This document shows positions 1 to 8,900 of a DNA stretch of 32,720 nucleotides, one piece after another; within the stretch, counting starts at the first letter, position 1, and each line of letters starts with the position of its first letter. Source of the DNA: Planctomycetales bacterium (GTDB lineage Bacteria; Planctomycetota; Planctomycetia; Pirellulales; Lacipirellulaceae); assembly GCA_020427155.1 (NCBI GenBank), contig JAGQOW010000049.1, forward strand, positions 1 through 32,720. The letters are read 5' to 3'. A program made the translations under genes and the position numbers. The notes beneath the pieces are model-generated. The model had not been told where the DNA came from. It worked only from the letters and a program-made list of their open reading frames with translations, and did no database searches.

Positions 1-1875
1 CAACATTTCCAGCAAGTGGCCGGCCAGTCCAAAGCCGGTCACGTCGGTGACCGCTTTCAACTGGAATTGCTGGGCAATGGCGCCAGCCGCCTGGTTGCTG
101 GTGAGCATGCAGTCGAGCAACGACTCCATCCAATCGCTCTGACACCTGGCCTGCATGTGGGCGGCCAACAGAACTCCCGTGCCTAGCGGCTTGGTGAGCA
201 CCAATCGATCGCCTTCGCGTAGCTGGCCCTTGCCGGCCAACGCAGTTGGCGCAACTTCGCCGAGAATCGTAAAGCCGATGGTCGTCTGGGCCGCTTCGAT
301 CGTGTGGCCACCGACCAGTGGTACGTCCGCGGCGCGCAGCTCTCGCAAGCTGCCGTCGAGCAACTGCAGCAAGAACTGTTCTTGTTCGGCCGGCGGACCA
401 TGGGGCACGGTGACCAATGCCAACGCACCTAGCGACTTCGCCCCTTTGGCGTACATATCGCTCAAAGCATTCAGCGCGGCAATGCGGCCTAGCAAGTAGG
501 GGTCGTCCAGAAAAGCAGTAAAAAAGTCGGCCGTCGCCACAGTGGCAGTGCCTTCGGCAGTTAGCAATAGCGCTACGTCGTCCGGCTGTGCGAGACCGAC
601 GAGCACATGGGAAGCAGGGGGATTATTCAGCCGGCGGAGCACCCGCGACAACAAATCCCCTCCGACTTTGCAGCCACAACCGCCGCAGTACATCGGAGAA
701 CTGGGGTCGACAAGTGCTTCTGAGCGCATCGCGGGCTGGTAATCTTGAAACTTGGCAATGAATCGACGATCGATCGCGTCTTTGAGTTTCCAGCACCAGC
801 GCGCGTGTAGGCTGATTTTTTTATAGGTAAAAATCGCTTTGCCGTCGCCCGTGTTGAGCAAGCTGAGAAATGACGACTGGGGCCTCCACCTGACCGGCGG
901 TCGGCCGGCGAAATGACGGCGGATGTTTTCCCATAACACGGGACTCTGTCGCACGGCATAGACGCCGGCTTTGGGTCGCGGATGGTTCTCGCAGGTTCCC
1001 GTGTCGCCAACCGCGAACACCGCATCCGAACCAACGCTCTGCAGCGTGTCTCGCGTAAGCAAGAAGCCGCGATCATCTGTCGGCAAGTCGAAGCAGCTGA
1101 GCAGCGGCGGGGCTTGGGCCGAGGTGGCCCAGATCACCAGATCGAACTCCAACGTGTTACCATCCGCATAGCAGAGCTGACCGTTCTCGTCGATGCGTAC
1201 GATTTCTCGGCCAAGCAATACTTGAATCCCCCGAGCGGCAAGTTCCCGTCGAGCGAGCTCGCGCGTTCGTGCAGGCATGCCGCTCAGCATCTCCGGCGAT
1301 CTATCAACGAGGGTGACCTCGGGGACAGCCATGCCATAAGCACGGCGAATACGTGATGGCAGGCAGCAAGCGATCTCAAACCCTGCCGCCCCCGCACCAG
1401 CGATCGCAATGCGCCAGGGTCGCGAGAGCCTTGCTTCAGCCAATTTCGCGAGCCGTTGATCCAATCGATCTAAGAAAGTCTGCATCGGCTTGATAGCCAA
1501 GCCAATGCCGCTCGCATCGGGGACGGTCGCTGGCACCGAGCCGATGCCGATCGAAAGCAGATCGTATCTCAAAGGGGGCCGGTCGGCGAGGAGGAGCTCG
1601 CAGTTGTCCGCGTCGAGCCCTGTGACCTCGGCACGTAGCAGCCGCACCCCGGCAGCGGCGCAAAGCCGCACCAGGTCGATTTGCATTTCCACAAGGTCGT
1701 ACTGCCCGGCCAGAGTACCGGGAAGCATGCCAGAATACGTGGCCATGCCGAAGTCGGAAACGCAAATCAGCTGCACATCGCACAGAGGCTGCATGCGCCA
1801 CATGCGAATGACGTGAGAGTTCGTATGACCAGCGCCTAGCAAAACGACGGTATGTTGAGGCAGCGATTCCCGCAT
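1..1875 (-). CDS. selD: SelD fusion: NADH dehydrogenase-like FAD oxidoreductase + selenide, water dikinase (3' end outside window)
   Basis: The reading frame is open from an ATG at 1875 to the left edge (625 codons, no stop), so the C-terminus lies outside the window. An AAAGG ribosome site precedes the ATG. Residues 1 to about 385 form a pyridine nucleotide-disulfide oxidoreductase. It has an FAD-binding VVLLGAGHTNSHV near residue 10, a second dinucleotide motif IAIAGAGAAGFE, and a late AVGDTG motif typical of this fold. The selenophosphate synthetase domain starts near residue 395 with YCGGCGCKVGG. Its C400-G-C-K403 matches the catalytic Cys17/Lys20 signature of E. coli SelD, with cysteine in place of selenocysteine. 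It continues through VGGHTIEAAQ to TGFGLAGHLLEML at the edge. SelD makes selenophosphate from selenide and ATP. The fused oxidoreductase is inferred to supply or handle reduced selenium. It is divergent from selB, which supports the assignment. Confidence 0.93.
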   Translation of the reverse strand, partial: MRESLPQHTVVLLGAGHTNSHVIRMWRMQPLCDVQLICVSDFGMATYSGMLPGTLAGQYDLVEMQIDLVRLCAAAGVRLLRAEVTGLDADNCELLLADRPPLRYDLLSIGIGSVPATVPDASGIGLAIKPMQTFLDRLDQRLAKLAEARLSRPWRIAIAGAGAAGFEIACCLPSRIRRAYGMAVPEVTLVDRSPEMLSGMPARTRELARRELAARGIQVLLGREIVRIDENGQLCYADGNTLEFDLVIWATSAQAPPLLSCFDLPTDDRGFLLTRDTLQSVGSDAVFAVGDTGTCENHPRPKAGVYAVRQSPVLWENIRRHFAGRPPVRWRPQSSFLSLLNTGDGKAIFTYKKISLHARWCWKLKDAIDRRFIAKFQDYQPAMRSEALVDPSSPMYCGGCGCKVGGDLLSRVLRRLNNPPASHVLVGLAQPDDVALLLTAEGTATVATADFFTAFLDDPYLLGRIAALNALSDMYAKGAKSLGALALVTVPHGPPAEQEQFLLQLLDGSLRELRAADVPLVGGHTIEAAQTTIGFTILGEVAPTALAGKGQLREGDRLVLTKPLGTGVLLAAHMQARCQSDWMESLLDCMLTSNQAAGAIAQQFQLKAVTDVTGFGLAGHLLEML

Positions 1876-1924
1876 GAGCAGCCTTTGGCGACAATGGGCA
1901 AGTGACTGGATTGTAATCTACCTG

Positions 1925-1952
1925 AATATACTTGCCATGCTCGCACCGTTAA
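1925..1952 (-). promoter_or_regulatory. possible sigma70-type promoter for selD
   Basis: Read on the minus strand, TTAACG (1952-1947) is followed after 16 bases by TATATT (1930-1925). This is a plausible -35/-10 pair about 50 bases ahead of the selD start. It is only a consensus match by eye. Confidence 0.3.
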
Positions 1953-1985
1953 TTCTGAGCAGTGCCAATACCTTGGCATGCTTGC
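1931..1985. repeat. direct repeat pair in the selD-selB divergent region
   Basis: CTTGCCATGCTCGC at 1931-1944 recurs as CTTGGCATGCTTGC at 1972-1985, matching at 12 of 14 positions. The copies are offset by 41 bases, close to four helical turns. The first copy fills the spacer of the proposed selD promoter, so the pair could be an operator. This is inference. Confidence 0.4.
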
Positions 1986-2051
1986 TACACTGAAGGTGGT
2001 CGTTGCTGCCAACCGGGAGACACTGGACACCAAACATCGCGACTATCGAAT

Positions 2052-3986
2052 ATGAAGCAGCATCTGCTGTTAGGTACAGCCGGACATATCGATCACGGAA
2101 AGACCACGCTCGTGAAAGCCTTGACTGGCGTGGATACCGACCGGCTGCCGGAAGAAAAGCGGCGCCGGATTACCATTGACCTGGGATTCGCTCCGCTCGA
2201 GCTGGGAGACTATGCGCTCGGCATTGTCGACGTACCGGGGCACGAACGTTTCATCAAGAACATGCTGGCCGGTGCCACCGGGATTGATCTGGCTTTGCTG
2301 GTCGTGGCCGCCGACGATTCGGTCAAACCGCAGACGCGCGAACATCTTGAGATTCTCGAATACTTGGACCTGAAGGCCGGCGTGATAGCGATCACCAAAT
2401 GCGATCTGGCTGAGCCGGATTGGATCGACCTGGTCGAGAGCGAAATTCGCGAGTTGGTCGCCGGCACGCAATTAGAGTCCGCAACCATCGTGCGAGTCAG
2501 CGCGCCGTCGGGCAAAGGACTCGAAGAACTTCGCCTGGCACTTGGCGACGCCGCTAAGTTGGCAGCACGGAGCAGCAAAGTTGCTACTGAAGGCCCTTTT
2601 CGGATGTCAATCGATCGGGTCTTCACGATCAGCGGCCATGGCACAGTGGTAACCGGCAGCGTAACCAGCGGGCAGGTTGGAGAAGGCGAGCAACTGCAAC
2701 TGCAACCTCAGGGAGTCGATGTGCGTGTTCGTGGACTGCAAAGCCACGACCGCGCTGTGAAACAGGTCGGTCGCGGACAGCGGGCAGCGGTCAACCTTGG
2801 AGGAATTCACTATCAAGATGTCGCACGTGGCCAATGCCTCGCCAGTTGCGGTGCGTTGCGGCCTAGTCGGATCATCACGGTTTCGTTGCAGGCTAGCAGG
2901 CAGATTTCGCGGGCGGTGAAGCACCGTACGCAAGTTCGACTGCATGTTGGCACTTCCGAAACCTTGGGCACGCTCTCGCTGCTGGGGACGAAGGTACTTG
3001 AACCAGGCAACGAGTGCTTTGCGCAGGTCTTCTTGAGCGAAGAGGTGGCGACTGTTTGGGGGCAGCCGTTTGTAGTGCGCGCGATTTCGCCGCACCAGAC
3101 GCTAGGGGGTGGGCGCATCTTGAATGTCTCGGCGACAAGAATCAAACGCATCAACACTTTCATTCACGAACAACTGGCCAAGCTAGGATCCAACGAGCCC
3201 TTGCAGCGAGCAGCGGCATACGCTTATTTCGCAGGCACTCGCGCCTGGCACCCGGACAACTTGTATGTATTGGCCGGCGTCGAGTCGGGACCGGCGATCG
3301 TTGCGCAACTGACCCAAGCAAACGAACTAAAGCAACTATCTCTCGACAAGGGAAAGATTGGCTGGCTACACATGGAGGTATTCCAGGAGCTTTGCCAACG
3401 AATAGAGAATTGCCTACGCATCGAGCACCTGCAGACGCCGCTGCATGCCAACGTGGAGCGCAGTCGACTCAACAAGTATTTCGGCGGTGTCGATTCAGAG
3501 CTTCTGGATGCCTGTCTGGTTGTGCTTGAGCAAGAGAACCGGGTCTTGGTCGGGCCGCGAGGACTAGCGCTGCCTGACTGGAATCCTGAGCTGTCGCAGC
3601 GAGAGCGGCACTTGCTCGAGCAGATTGTCTTGGCCTATCGCCAGGCGGAATATCAACCTCCCGGCATTGCCCAATTGGCGGAAGAGTTGGGCGAGCGGGA
3701 AGAAACTCTTGCAGGGTTGATTCACTTGGCTACCGAGCAGGATTCTTTGGTTAGAATAACTCGTGACTTATTCGTCCACGCAGACTCCGAGCAAGAAGCC
3801 AGAAGGCTCTTGGCCGAGAAGATGCACGGCGGCCAGAAGCTGTCGGTTAGCGAGATTCGAGAGTTCCTGGGCACTTCGCGCAAATTCGCAGTGCCTTTTT
3901 GTGAATACCTGGACACCGTAGGATTCACGCGCCGTGAAGGCAACCTTCGCACTTTGATTCCCTGCAAATCTGATCCGGTGATTTAA
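2052..3986 (+). CDS. selB: selenocysteine-specific elongation factor SelB
   Basis: The 644-residue product has the usual SelB length. SelB is a translational GTPase that brings selenocysteinyl-tRNA to UGA codons marked by a SECIS hairpin. The start is the ATG at 2052, giving [19 protein letters not shown]. The frame is open further upstream to 1962, but the added residues look unlike any SelB N-terminus. G-motifs are GHIDHGKT (11-18), DVPGHE (60-65) and TKCD (115-118). Beta-barrel domains follow, with [12 protein letters not shown] near residue 200. The C-terminal 250 or so residues resemble the SelB winged-helix repeats that bind SECIS RNA. The switch-I motif, normally RGITI, reads RRITI here (R39, codon CGG). 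The stop directly abuts the selA start. Confidence 0.96.
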   Translation: MKQHLLLGTAGHIDHGKTTLVKALTGVDTDRLPEEKRRRITIDLGFAPLELGDYALGIVDVPGHERFIKNMLAGATGIDLALLVVAADDSVKPQTREHLEILEYLDLKAGVIAITKCDLAEPDWIDLVESEIRELVAGTQLESATIVRVSAPSGKGLEELRLALGDAAKLAARSSKVATEGPFRMSIDRVFTISGHGTVVTGSVTSGQVGEGEQLQLQPQGVDVRVRGLQSHDRAVKQVGRGQRAAVNLGGIHYQDVARGQCLASCGALRPSRIITVSLQASRQISRAVKHRTQVRLHVGTSETLGTLSLLGTKVLEPGNECFAQVFLSEEVATVWGQPFVVRAISPHQTLGGGRILNVSATRIKRINTFIHEQLAKLGSNEPLQRAAAYAYFAGTRAWHPDNLYVLAGVESGPAIVAQLTQANELKQLSLDKGKIGWLHMEVFQELCQRIENCLRIEHLQTPLHANVERSRLNKYFGGVDSELLDACLVVLEQENRVLVGPRGLALPDWNPELSQRERHLLEQIVLAYRQAEYQPPGIAQLAEELGEREETLAGLIHLATEQDSLVRITRDLFVHADSEQEARRLLAEKMHGGQKLSVSEIREFLGTSRKFAVPFCEYLDTVGFTRREGNLRTLIPCKSDPVI

Positions 3987-5417
3987 ATGTCAAAAGACAC
4001 GACTTCCTTCAGCAATAGCGCACTGCGTGGCCTGCCAAGTATCGCCAAGCTAATTGATACAGAAGCCCTGCAGGAAGCGTCGCAACGCTTCGGGCAAGCC
4101 GCTGTAACGACGGCGACGCGAGAAGCGATAGATAAGCTGCGTCGCGAGCTCCAAGGCGAGCAGCACATGCCGGAGATCCCTTCGCACGCGGCCCTGGCCA
4201 ACCAGATTGCCAGCGGGCTTGCGCTGCGCGAAGAAAACGTCCTGCGACCAGTGATCAATGCAACCGGCATTCTGTTGCACACGGGTTTGGGCCGTGCCCC
4301 GCTGGCGAAGGTGGCGGCCGAAGCGGCTGAGCAAGCGGCACGAGGTTACTGCAATGTGGAACTCGACTTGCCCAGCGGCCAACGTTCGCAACGCTCCCAA
4401 GTCGTCGAGCGGCTACTGTGCGAACTTACCGGCGCCGAAGCCGCCCATGTCGTAAACAACAATGCCGGCGCGGCCGGACTGGTCTTGGCGACCCTGGCGG
4501 CCGGTCGAGAAGTGATTGTCTCGCACGGCGAACTAATTGAAATCGGTGGCGGCTTTCGGGTGCCCGATGTCATCGCCTCCTACGGCGCTAAGCTGCGCCC
4601 CGTGGGAACAACTAACCGTACTCGCGTCGACGACTATGCCAGAGCCATTGGGGAACAAACGGGGGCCGTACTCGTTGTTCATCCTAGCAACTATCGCGTG
4701 GAAGGATTCACGCATCGGCCCGAGCTGCGAGCACTGGCGGCGTTGGCTCGCGAAAGGGAGATACCACTGGTACATGATCTCGGTTCAGGAGCGTTGATCG
4801 ATTTCAGCCAGTTTGGAAGCGTCGCTGAACCGGTTGCCTCGGAAAGCGTAGCGGCCGGAGTGGATCTGACGTTCTTCAGTGGCGACAAATTGCTGGGAGG
4901 TCCGCAAAGTGGCATCATTGTAGGCCGGCGCAGCTATGTCGAGCGGGTTGCCAGACACCCGCTTAGTCGAGCGCTTCGCGTTGACAAGATCACGTTGGCA
5001 GCGTTGCATGCGACGCTGAAGCTTTACCGATCTCCGGAAGAAGCTCGTCAATCAATTCCGTTACTCCGCTTTTTGAGCACCCCGCTGGAAACGATCAAAG
5101 CTCGAACCGAAGAGTTGGCCAGTCGGCTTCGTTCGCAGCTGAGGGACTGGGACACGCAGACGCAAGCGGACGAAGCGTTCGTCGGAGGTGGGAGTCTGCC
5201 CCAGCAGGCAATTCCCAGTTGGTCGCTAGCCATTACCTCGTCAGCCCACTGCGTGGAAGGGATGGCCCAACGTCTGCGAGTGGGCGAACCAGCGGTCGTG
5301 GGACGCGTTCAGCAGGAGCAGCTTCTTCTCAGCCTGCACGCAATGCTGGAAGAGCAGGACGAGCAACTGGAACAAGCCCTTCTGACTGCCAGTCAATCCT
5401 TGGCGTCTGCTGAATAG
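3987..5417 (+). CDS. selA: L-seryl-tRNA(Sec) selenium transferase SelA
   Basis: The 476-residue product is SelA, the PLP enzyme that converts seryl-tRNA(Sec) to selenocysteinyl-tRNA(Sec) using selenophosphate. Diagnostic segments are LRPVINATGILLHTGLGRAPL, the PLP-lysine motif SGDKLLGGPQSGIIVG (K301), and HDLGSGALIDF just ahead of it. The N-terminal part matches the tRNA-binding domain seen in bacterial SelA, and the length is normal. The ATG follows the selB TAA with no intervening base, so the two genes are very likely translationally coupled in one transcript. No clear intrinsic terminator follows. The gene looks intact. Confidence 0.97.
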   Translation: MSKDTTSFSNSALRGLPSIAKLIDTEALQEASQRFGQAAVTTATREAIDKLRRELQGEQHMPEIPSHAALANQIASGLALREENVLRPVINATGILLHTGLGRAPLAKVAAEAAEQAARGYCNVELDLPSGQRSQRSQVVERLLCELTGAEAAHVVNNNAGAAGLVLATLAAGREVIVSHGELIEIGGGFRVPDVIASYGAKLRPVGTTNRTRVDDYARAIGEQTGAVLVVHPSNYRVEGFTHRPELRALAALAREREIPLVHDLGSGALIDFSQFGSVAEPVASESVAAGVDLTFFSGDKLLGGPQSGIIVGRRSYVERVARHPLSRALRVDKITLAALHATLKLYRSPEEARQSIPLLRFLSTPLETIKARTEELASRLRSQLRDWDTQTQADEAFVGGGSLPQQAIPSWSLAITSSAHCVEGMAQRLRVGEPAVVGRVQQEQLLLSLHAMLEEQDEQLEQALLTASQSLASAE

Positions 5418-5943
5418 TTCATCCCGTTCTCGGCCAAAGGTAAGCATCGTACTGCGCGGGCAACAGCTTGCTGAGGCATCAACGCACCAAAACTGACTCG
5501 ATCCGACAGAAGGCAGGAGAGTTTGCGATTCTATGGCAACTGTGGTCCAATGAAGGGAGGTTAAGACCTTATTCATGTGCGTAGCTGTTGTGTCCATCTT
5601 ATTGCATCGACGGGAGGTCTTGTCGGCAGATTGTTTTCGATTGAAAGGTATGCACTTGCCGATCTACTATTGATCGTTGCGCGGCAAATGAGCCGCCTCC
5701 ACAATCGGTTGCTTGGTTCGAGGCAACGAGTTGCGGCAGTGGCATGGGTTGATTTCGAGGGCAATGATCAACAGTAGCGAATTGCCTCGGGACAAGGGAA
5801 CAGGGCATGCGTCAGCTGCATACTGGAATGATTAGTAGTGCCCCTGTTTGATTCATTCGTCTACGATAAATGCTTTTTCGCTCTATGAGCTTCTGTCTTC
5901 CTTTTGGCCCTGGGCGAACCGCCTGATTCGTTGAGATGTAGCA
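5418..5943. other. intergenic region between selA and the PAS kinase
   Basis: This 526-base stretch holds a palindromic repeat at 5664-5777 and otherwise no supported gene. It was checked by eye for a selenocysteine tRNA because of its place after selA, and none was recognised. Short open frames over the repeat are explained by the repeat itself. Confidence 0.6.
5664..5777 (+). repeat. palindromic intergenic repeat, copy 1
   Basis: Imperfect terminal inverted repeats, CTACTATTGATCGTTGC (5664-5680) and GCAATGATCAACAGTAG (5761-5777), match at 15 of 17 positions. An inner stem pairs GCCGCCTCCACAA (5692-5704) with TTGCGGCAGTGGC (5731-5743), with three mismatches. The same layout recurs at 10971, 18877 and 28183. 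In copies 1 and 28183 the two inner arms are exactly 39 bases apart. Confidence 0.75.
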
Positions 5944-8900
5944 ATGAGACCTAAGGAACACACCAAGCGACCAACGCAGCCTGATCTTCAAGAGCCGGAG
6001 CGGATTGCTGACTCGCAACAAGCGTCGAGTGTTGGTTCGGAAGGCGCAGCTGATGCCGAGCTCTTGGCCCGACTAGCCGCAGCGGAGAAAGCGCTTGCCA
6101 AGAGTGAGGAACGGCTTGAGATAGCCCTTGAAGCCGGCCATATCGGATTGTGGGAGCGGGACTTGGCTAGCGGCAAAATGAACTGGTCCGACAGCTTTTT
6201 CCGACTGTTGGGCTTGAAGCCAGGCGCAATCGAGCCGAGCTACGAAGCAGGACTGAATCTGCTACCTCCAGAAGATGCGACGGAAGTAGCACAAGCAATC
6301 AAAGCTGCTCGCCTCGATCGTACGGAGTTTAAGCGGGAGCATCGCGTCGTGTGGCCGGACGGCACGACTCATTGGGTCGTTTCGCGGGGACGATTTGTCT
6401 ACGACACTCTGGGCAATGCGATGCGGATGGTCGGGGTATCCACGGATATTGACGACCGCAAACGGTCGGAAGAACTGATCCGGGCTCAGGAGCAACGATA
6501 CCGAGCCGTCTTTGACGCATCGGTAAACGGATTGTTGGTAGTTCGGAGCGATGGAACGGTGCTAGACGCCAATCTGGCCTGTTGCCAGATGCATCGAGTC
6601 GGCCCTGAAGCAATCAGAGGCATGCAGACGGCCCAATTCGTGCACCCGGATTCGCTGTTCAAGTTCAGAGAGTTTTTTGAAAACGTCAGTGCCAATCGGA
6701 GTTACCATTGCGAAGCAGTGGGCATCCGCCTCGACGGGGAGCCATTTGACGCAGAGGTCGATGGAGTGCCCTTCAACCAAGGCGCTGAAGCACATGCCTT
6801 GGCTATTATTCGAGATATTAGCGAACGAAAACGGGCTGAACGTGAACTCCAAGAGAGCAATCGCAATTACCGAGGATTGTTCAATAATAGTTTAGCGGGG
6901 GTGGCTATTACAAATTCCTCGGGGCGACTCTTTGAAGCGAATGATGCACTATGCGAGATGCTTGGCTATACCCGCAAAGAGCTGCAAAAGCTGGATGTGA
7001 GAAGTCTTTACACCGACCCCAATGCGAGGAAAGAATTCCTCGACAAGCTCCGCGATCACGGCAAGGCCAGAGATTATCAGTTTGAGTTGGTTCGGAAGGA
7101 CGGGTCGACGCTCTGGGCAAGCTTCTCGAGCGCAGTGATCCAATGGCAGAAGCAGGATGCCGTCATTACGACCGTTGTCGACGTCACAGCGCGCAAGCTG
7201 GCAGAAGCGAATTACCAGCAACTTGTCGAGTTGGTGAATTGCATTGTGTTTCAGAGCGATGCCGACACGTTTCGAATGACGTATGTCAGTCCTCATGCCG
7301 AGCGTTTGCTTGGCTATCCGCTCGAACGTTGGCTCGAGGAGCCTCATTTCTGGGAGAGCCAAATACATCCAGACGATCGTGAAACGGCAGTTTGCTACTG
7401 TGCGAATGAAACCGAAGAAGGCCGCGACCACGCCTTCCAATTCCGGATGCTCGCTGCTGACGGGCGCGAAGTCTGGATTTACAAATCGGTCCGCCTGATC
7501 CGTGATCCGTCGAACCGCGTCAGGTCGCTCCATGGCGTTATGCTGGATATTACCGAGCAGAAGCTGATCGAGCAAAAGCTGCAGGAAACGGAAGAACTGT
7601 TTCGCCTGGTGGCGCAGAGCGTCAGCGACCTGATCTGGATACGAGAAGCTAGTTCCGATCAACTCACATGGTTGGGTGACATTGATGGGGCTCTGGGCTA
7701 TGACTCGAATGAATTCCCACGAACGCATGCCGCTTACGCTGCGTTGATTCATCCCGAAGACTACGAAACCGTGATGGCTGCGGGTAATGTGTCCCGAAGT
7801 ACCCCTGGCACGCATAGTGTCGAATATCGCATCCGCGGCAAAGACGGCCAGTATCGTCACTGGGTAGATAACTGGGAAACGATTGCCAACGCCTATGGAG
7901 AGCCCATCCGAGTCGTCGGCGCAGTGCGCGATATCACGGATCGCAAGCTGGTCGAGAGAGAAAGAGAAGCCAGGTTTTACCATTTACACGTGATGGATCG
8001 CCTCAACCAGATCATAGTGGAATCAACGGATGTGCAATCGATGTTGGACCGGCTGGTCGGCGAGTTGCTTGAGTCGCTTGGCGCCGACCGCGTTTGGCTG
8101 TTGTACCCTTGCGACCCCCAAGCAGAAGAGTTCAGTATCACCATTGAAAGGACTTCTCCTGAATATCCGGGAGCCTTTGCTACAGGCGAGCGAATTCCGA
8201 ATACCGAAATGATTTCCTCCCACATGGAAGCGTACTTGGAAAGCGAAGGTCCAATGGCCTTGCCGCCGGAGACGATTTCTAAACTCTTTACAGAGGAGGC
8301 GGTAGCGCATTTCAACATCAAGTCTCAATTGGGAGTGGTATTGCGTCCCAAGCGGGGGGCGCCTTGGCTGTTGGGGATTCATCAGTGCTCCTACTATCGA
8401 GCATGGAACGATGATGAGATTCTACTTTTGGATAGCGCCGGACGCAGAATCGCAGATGCTTTGTCGCAAATGCTGATTCAAGGTGAACTCCAGGCAAGCG
8501 AAATGCAGTTGGCCCGCGCTCAAAGCATCGCGAAGCTGGGCAGTTTTCAAACGGCGTTTGAAGATAACTTTGCAACCTGCTCGGAAGAACTGTGCAGCAT
8601 ACTCGGTTTGCCTCCAGAAAACCGAACTCCTACGCTTCAGACGTTATTCAATCGAGTCCTTCAAGAGGACCGACGGAGATTTGTAAAGGACTTTAGAGAT
8701 GCTCGAGAAGGCCGACCGTTGGAGTGCGAATCGGAATATCGAGTTGTGCTTCCCGACGGCAGGTGTCGATATCTTAGCAGCAATATCGAAGTGACCCGTG
8801 ATCATCGCGGAACCCCGATTCAGCTTGTTGGAACGCTTCAAGATATCACTGAGCGGAAGCTAGCCCAAGAATCGTTGCGGAATAGCGAAATAAAGTACCG

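Noticed and set aside
1436..1894. 152-residue open frame on the minus strand
   Set aside because: It is a different frame of the selD fusion; the selD frame carries the FAD and SelD motifs throughout.
1962..2051. Extended N-terminus of selB from an ATG at 1962
   Set aside because: The added 30 residues precede the standard SelB start [17 protein letters not shown] and look like translated intergenic DNA.
1895..2051. Possible selenocysteine tRNA between selD and selB
   Set aside because: No cloverleaf with a UCA anticodon and long variable arm could be built by eye; nor in 5418-5943.
5577..5808. Short open frames on both strands around 5577-5808
   Set aside because: They lie over palindromic repeat copy 1, and similar frames recur over copy 4.
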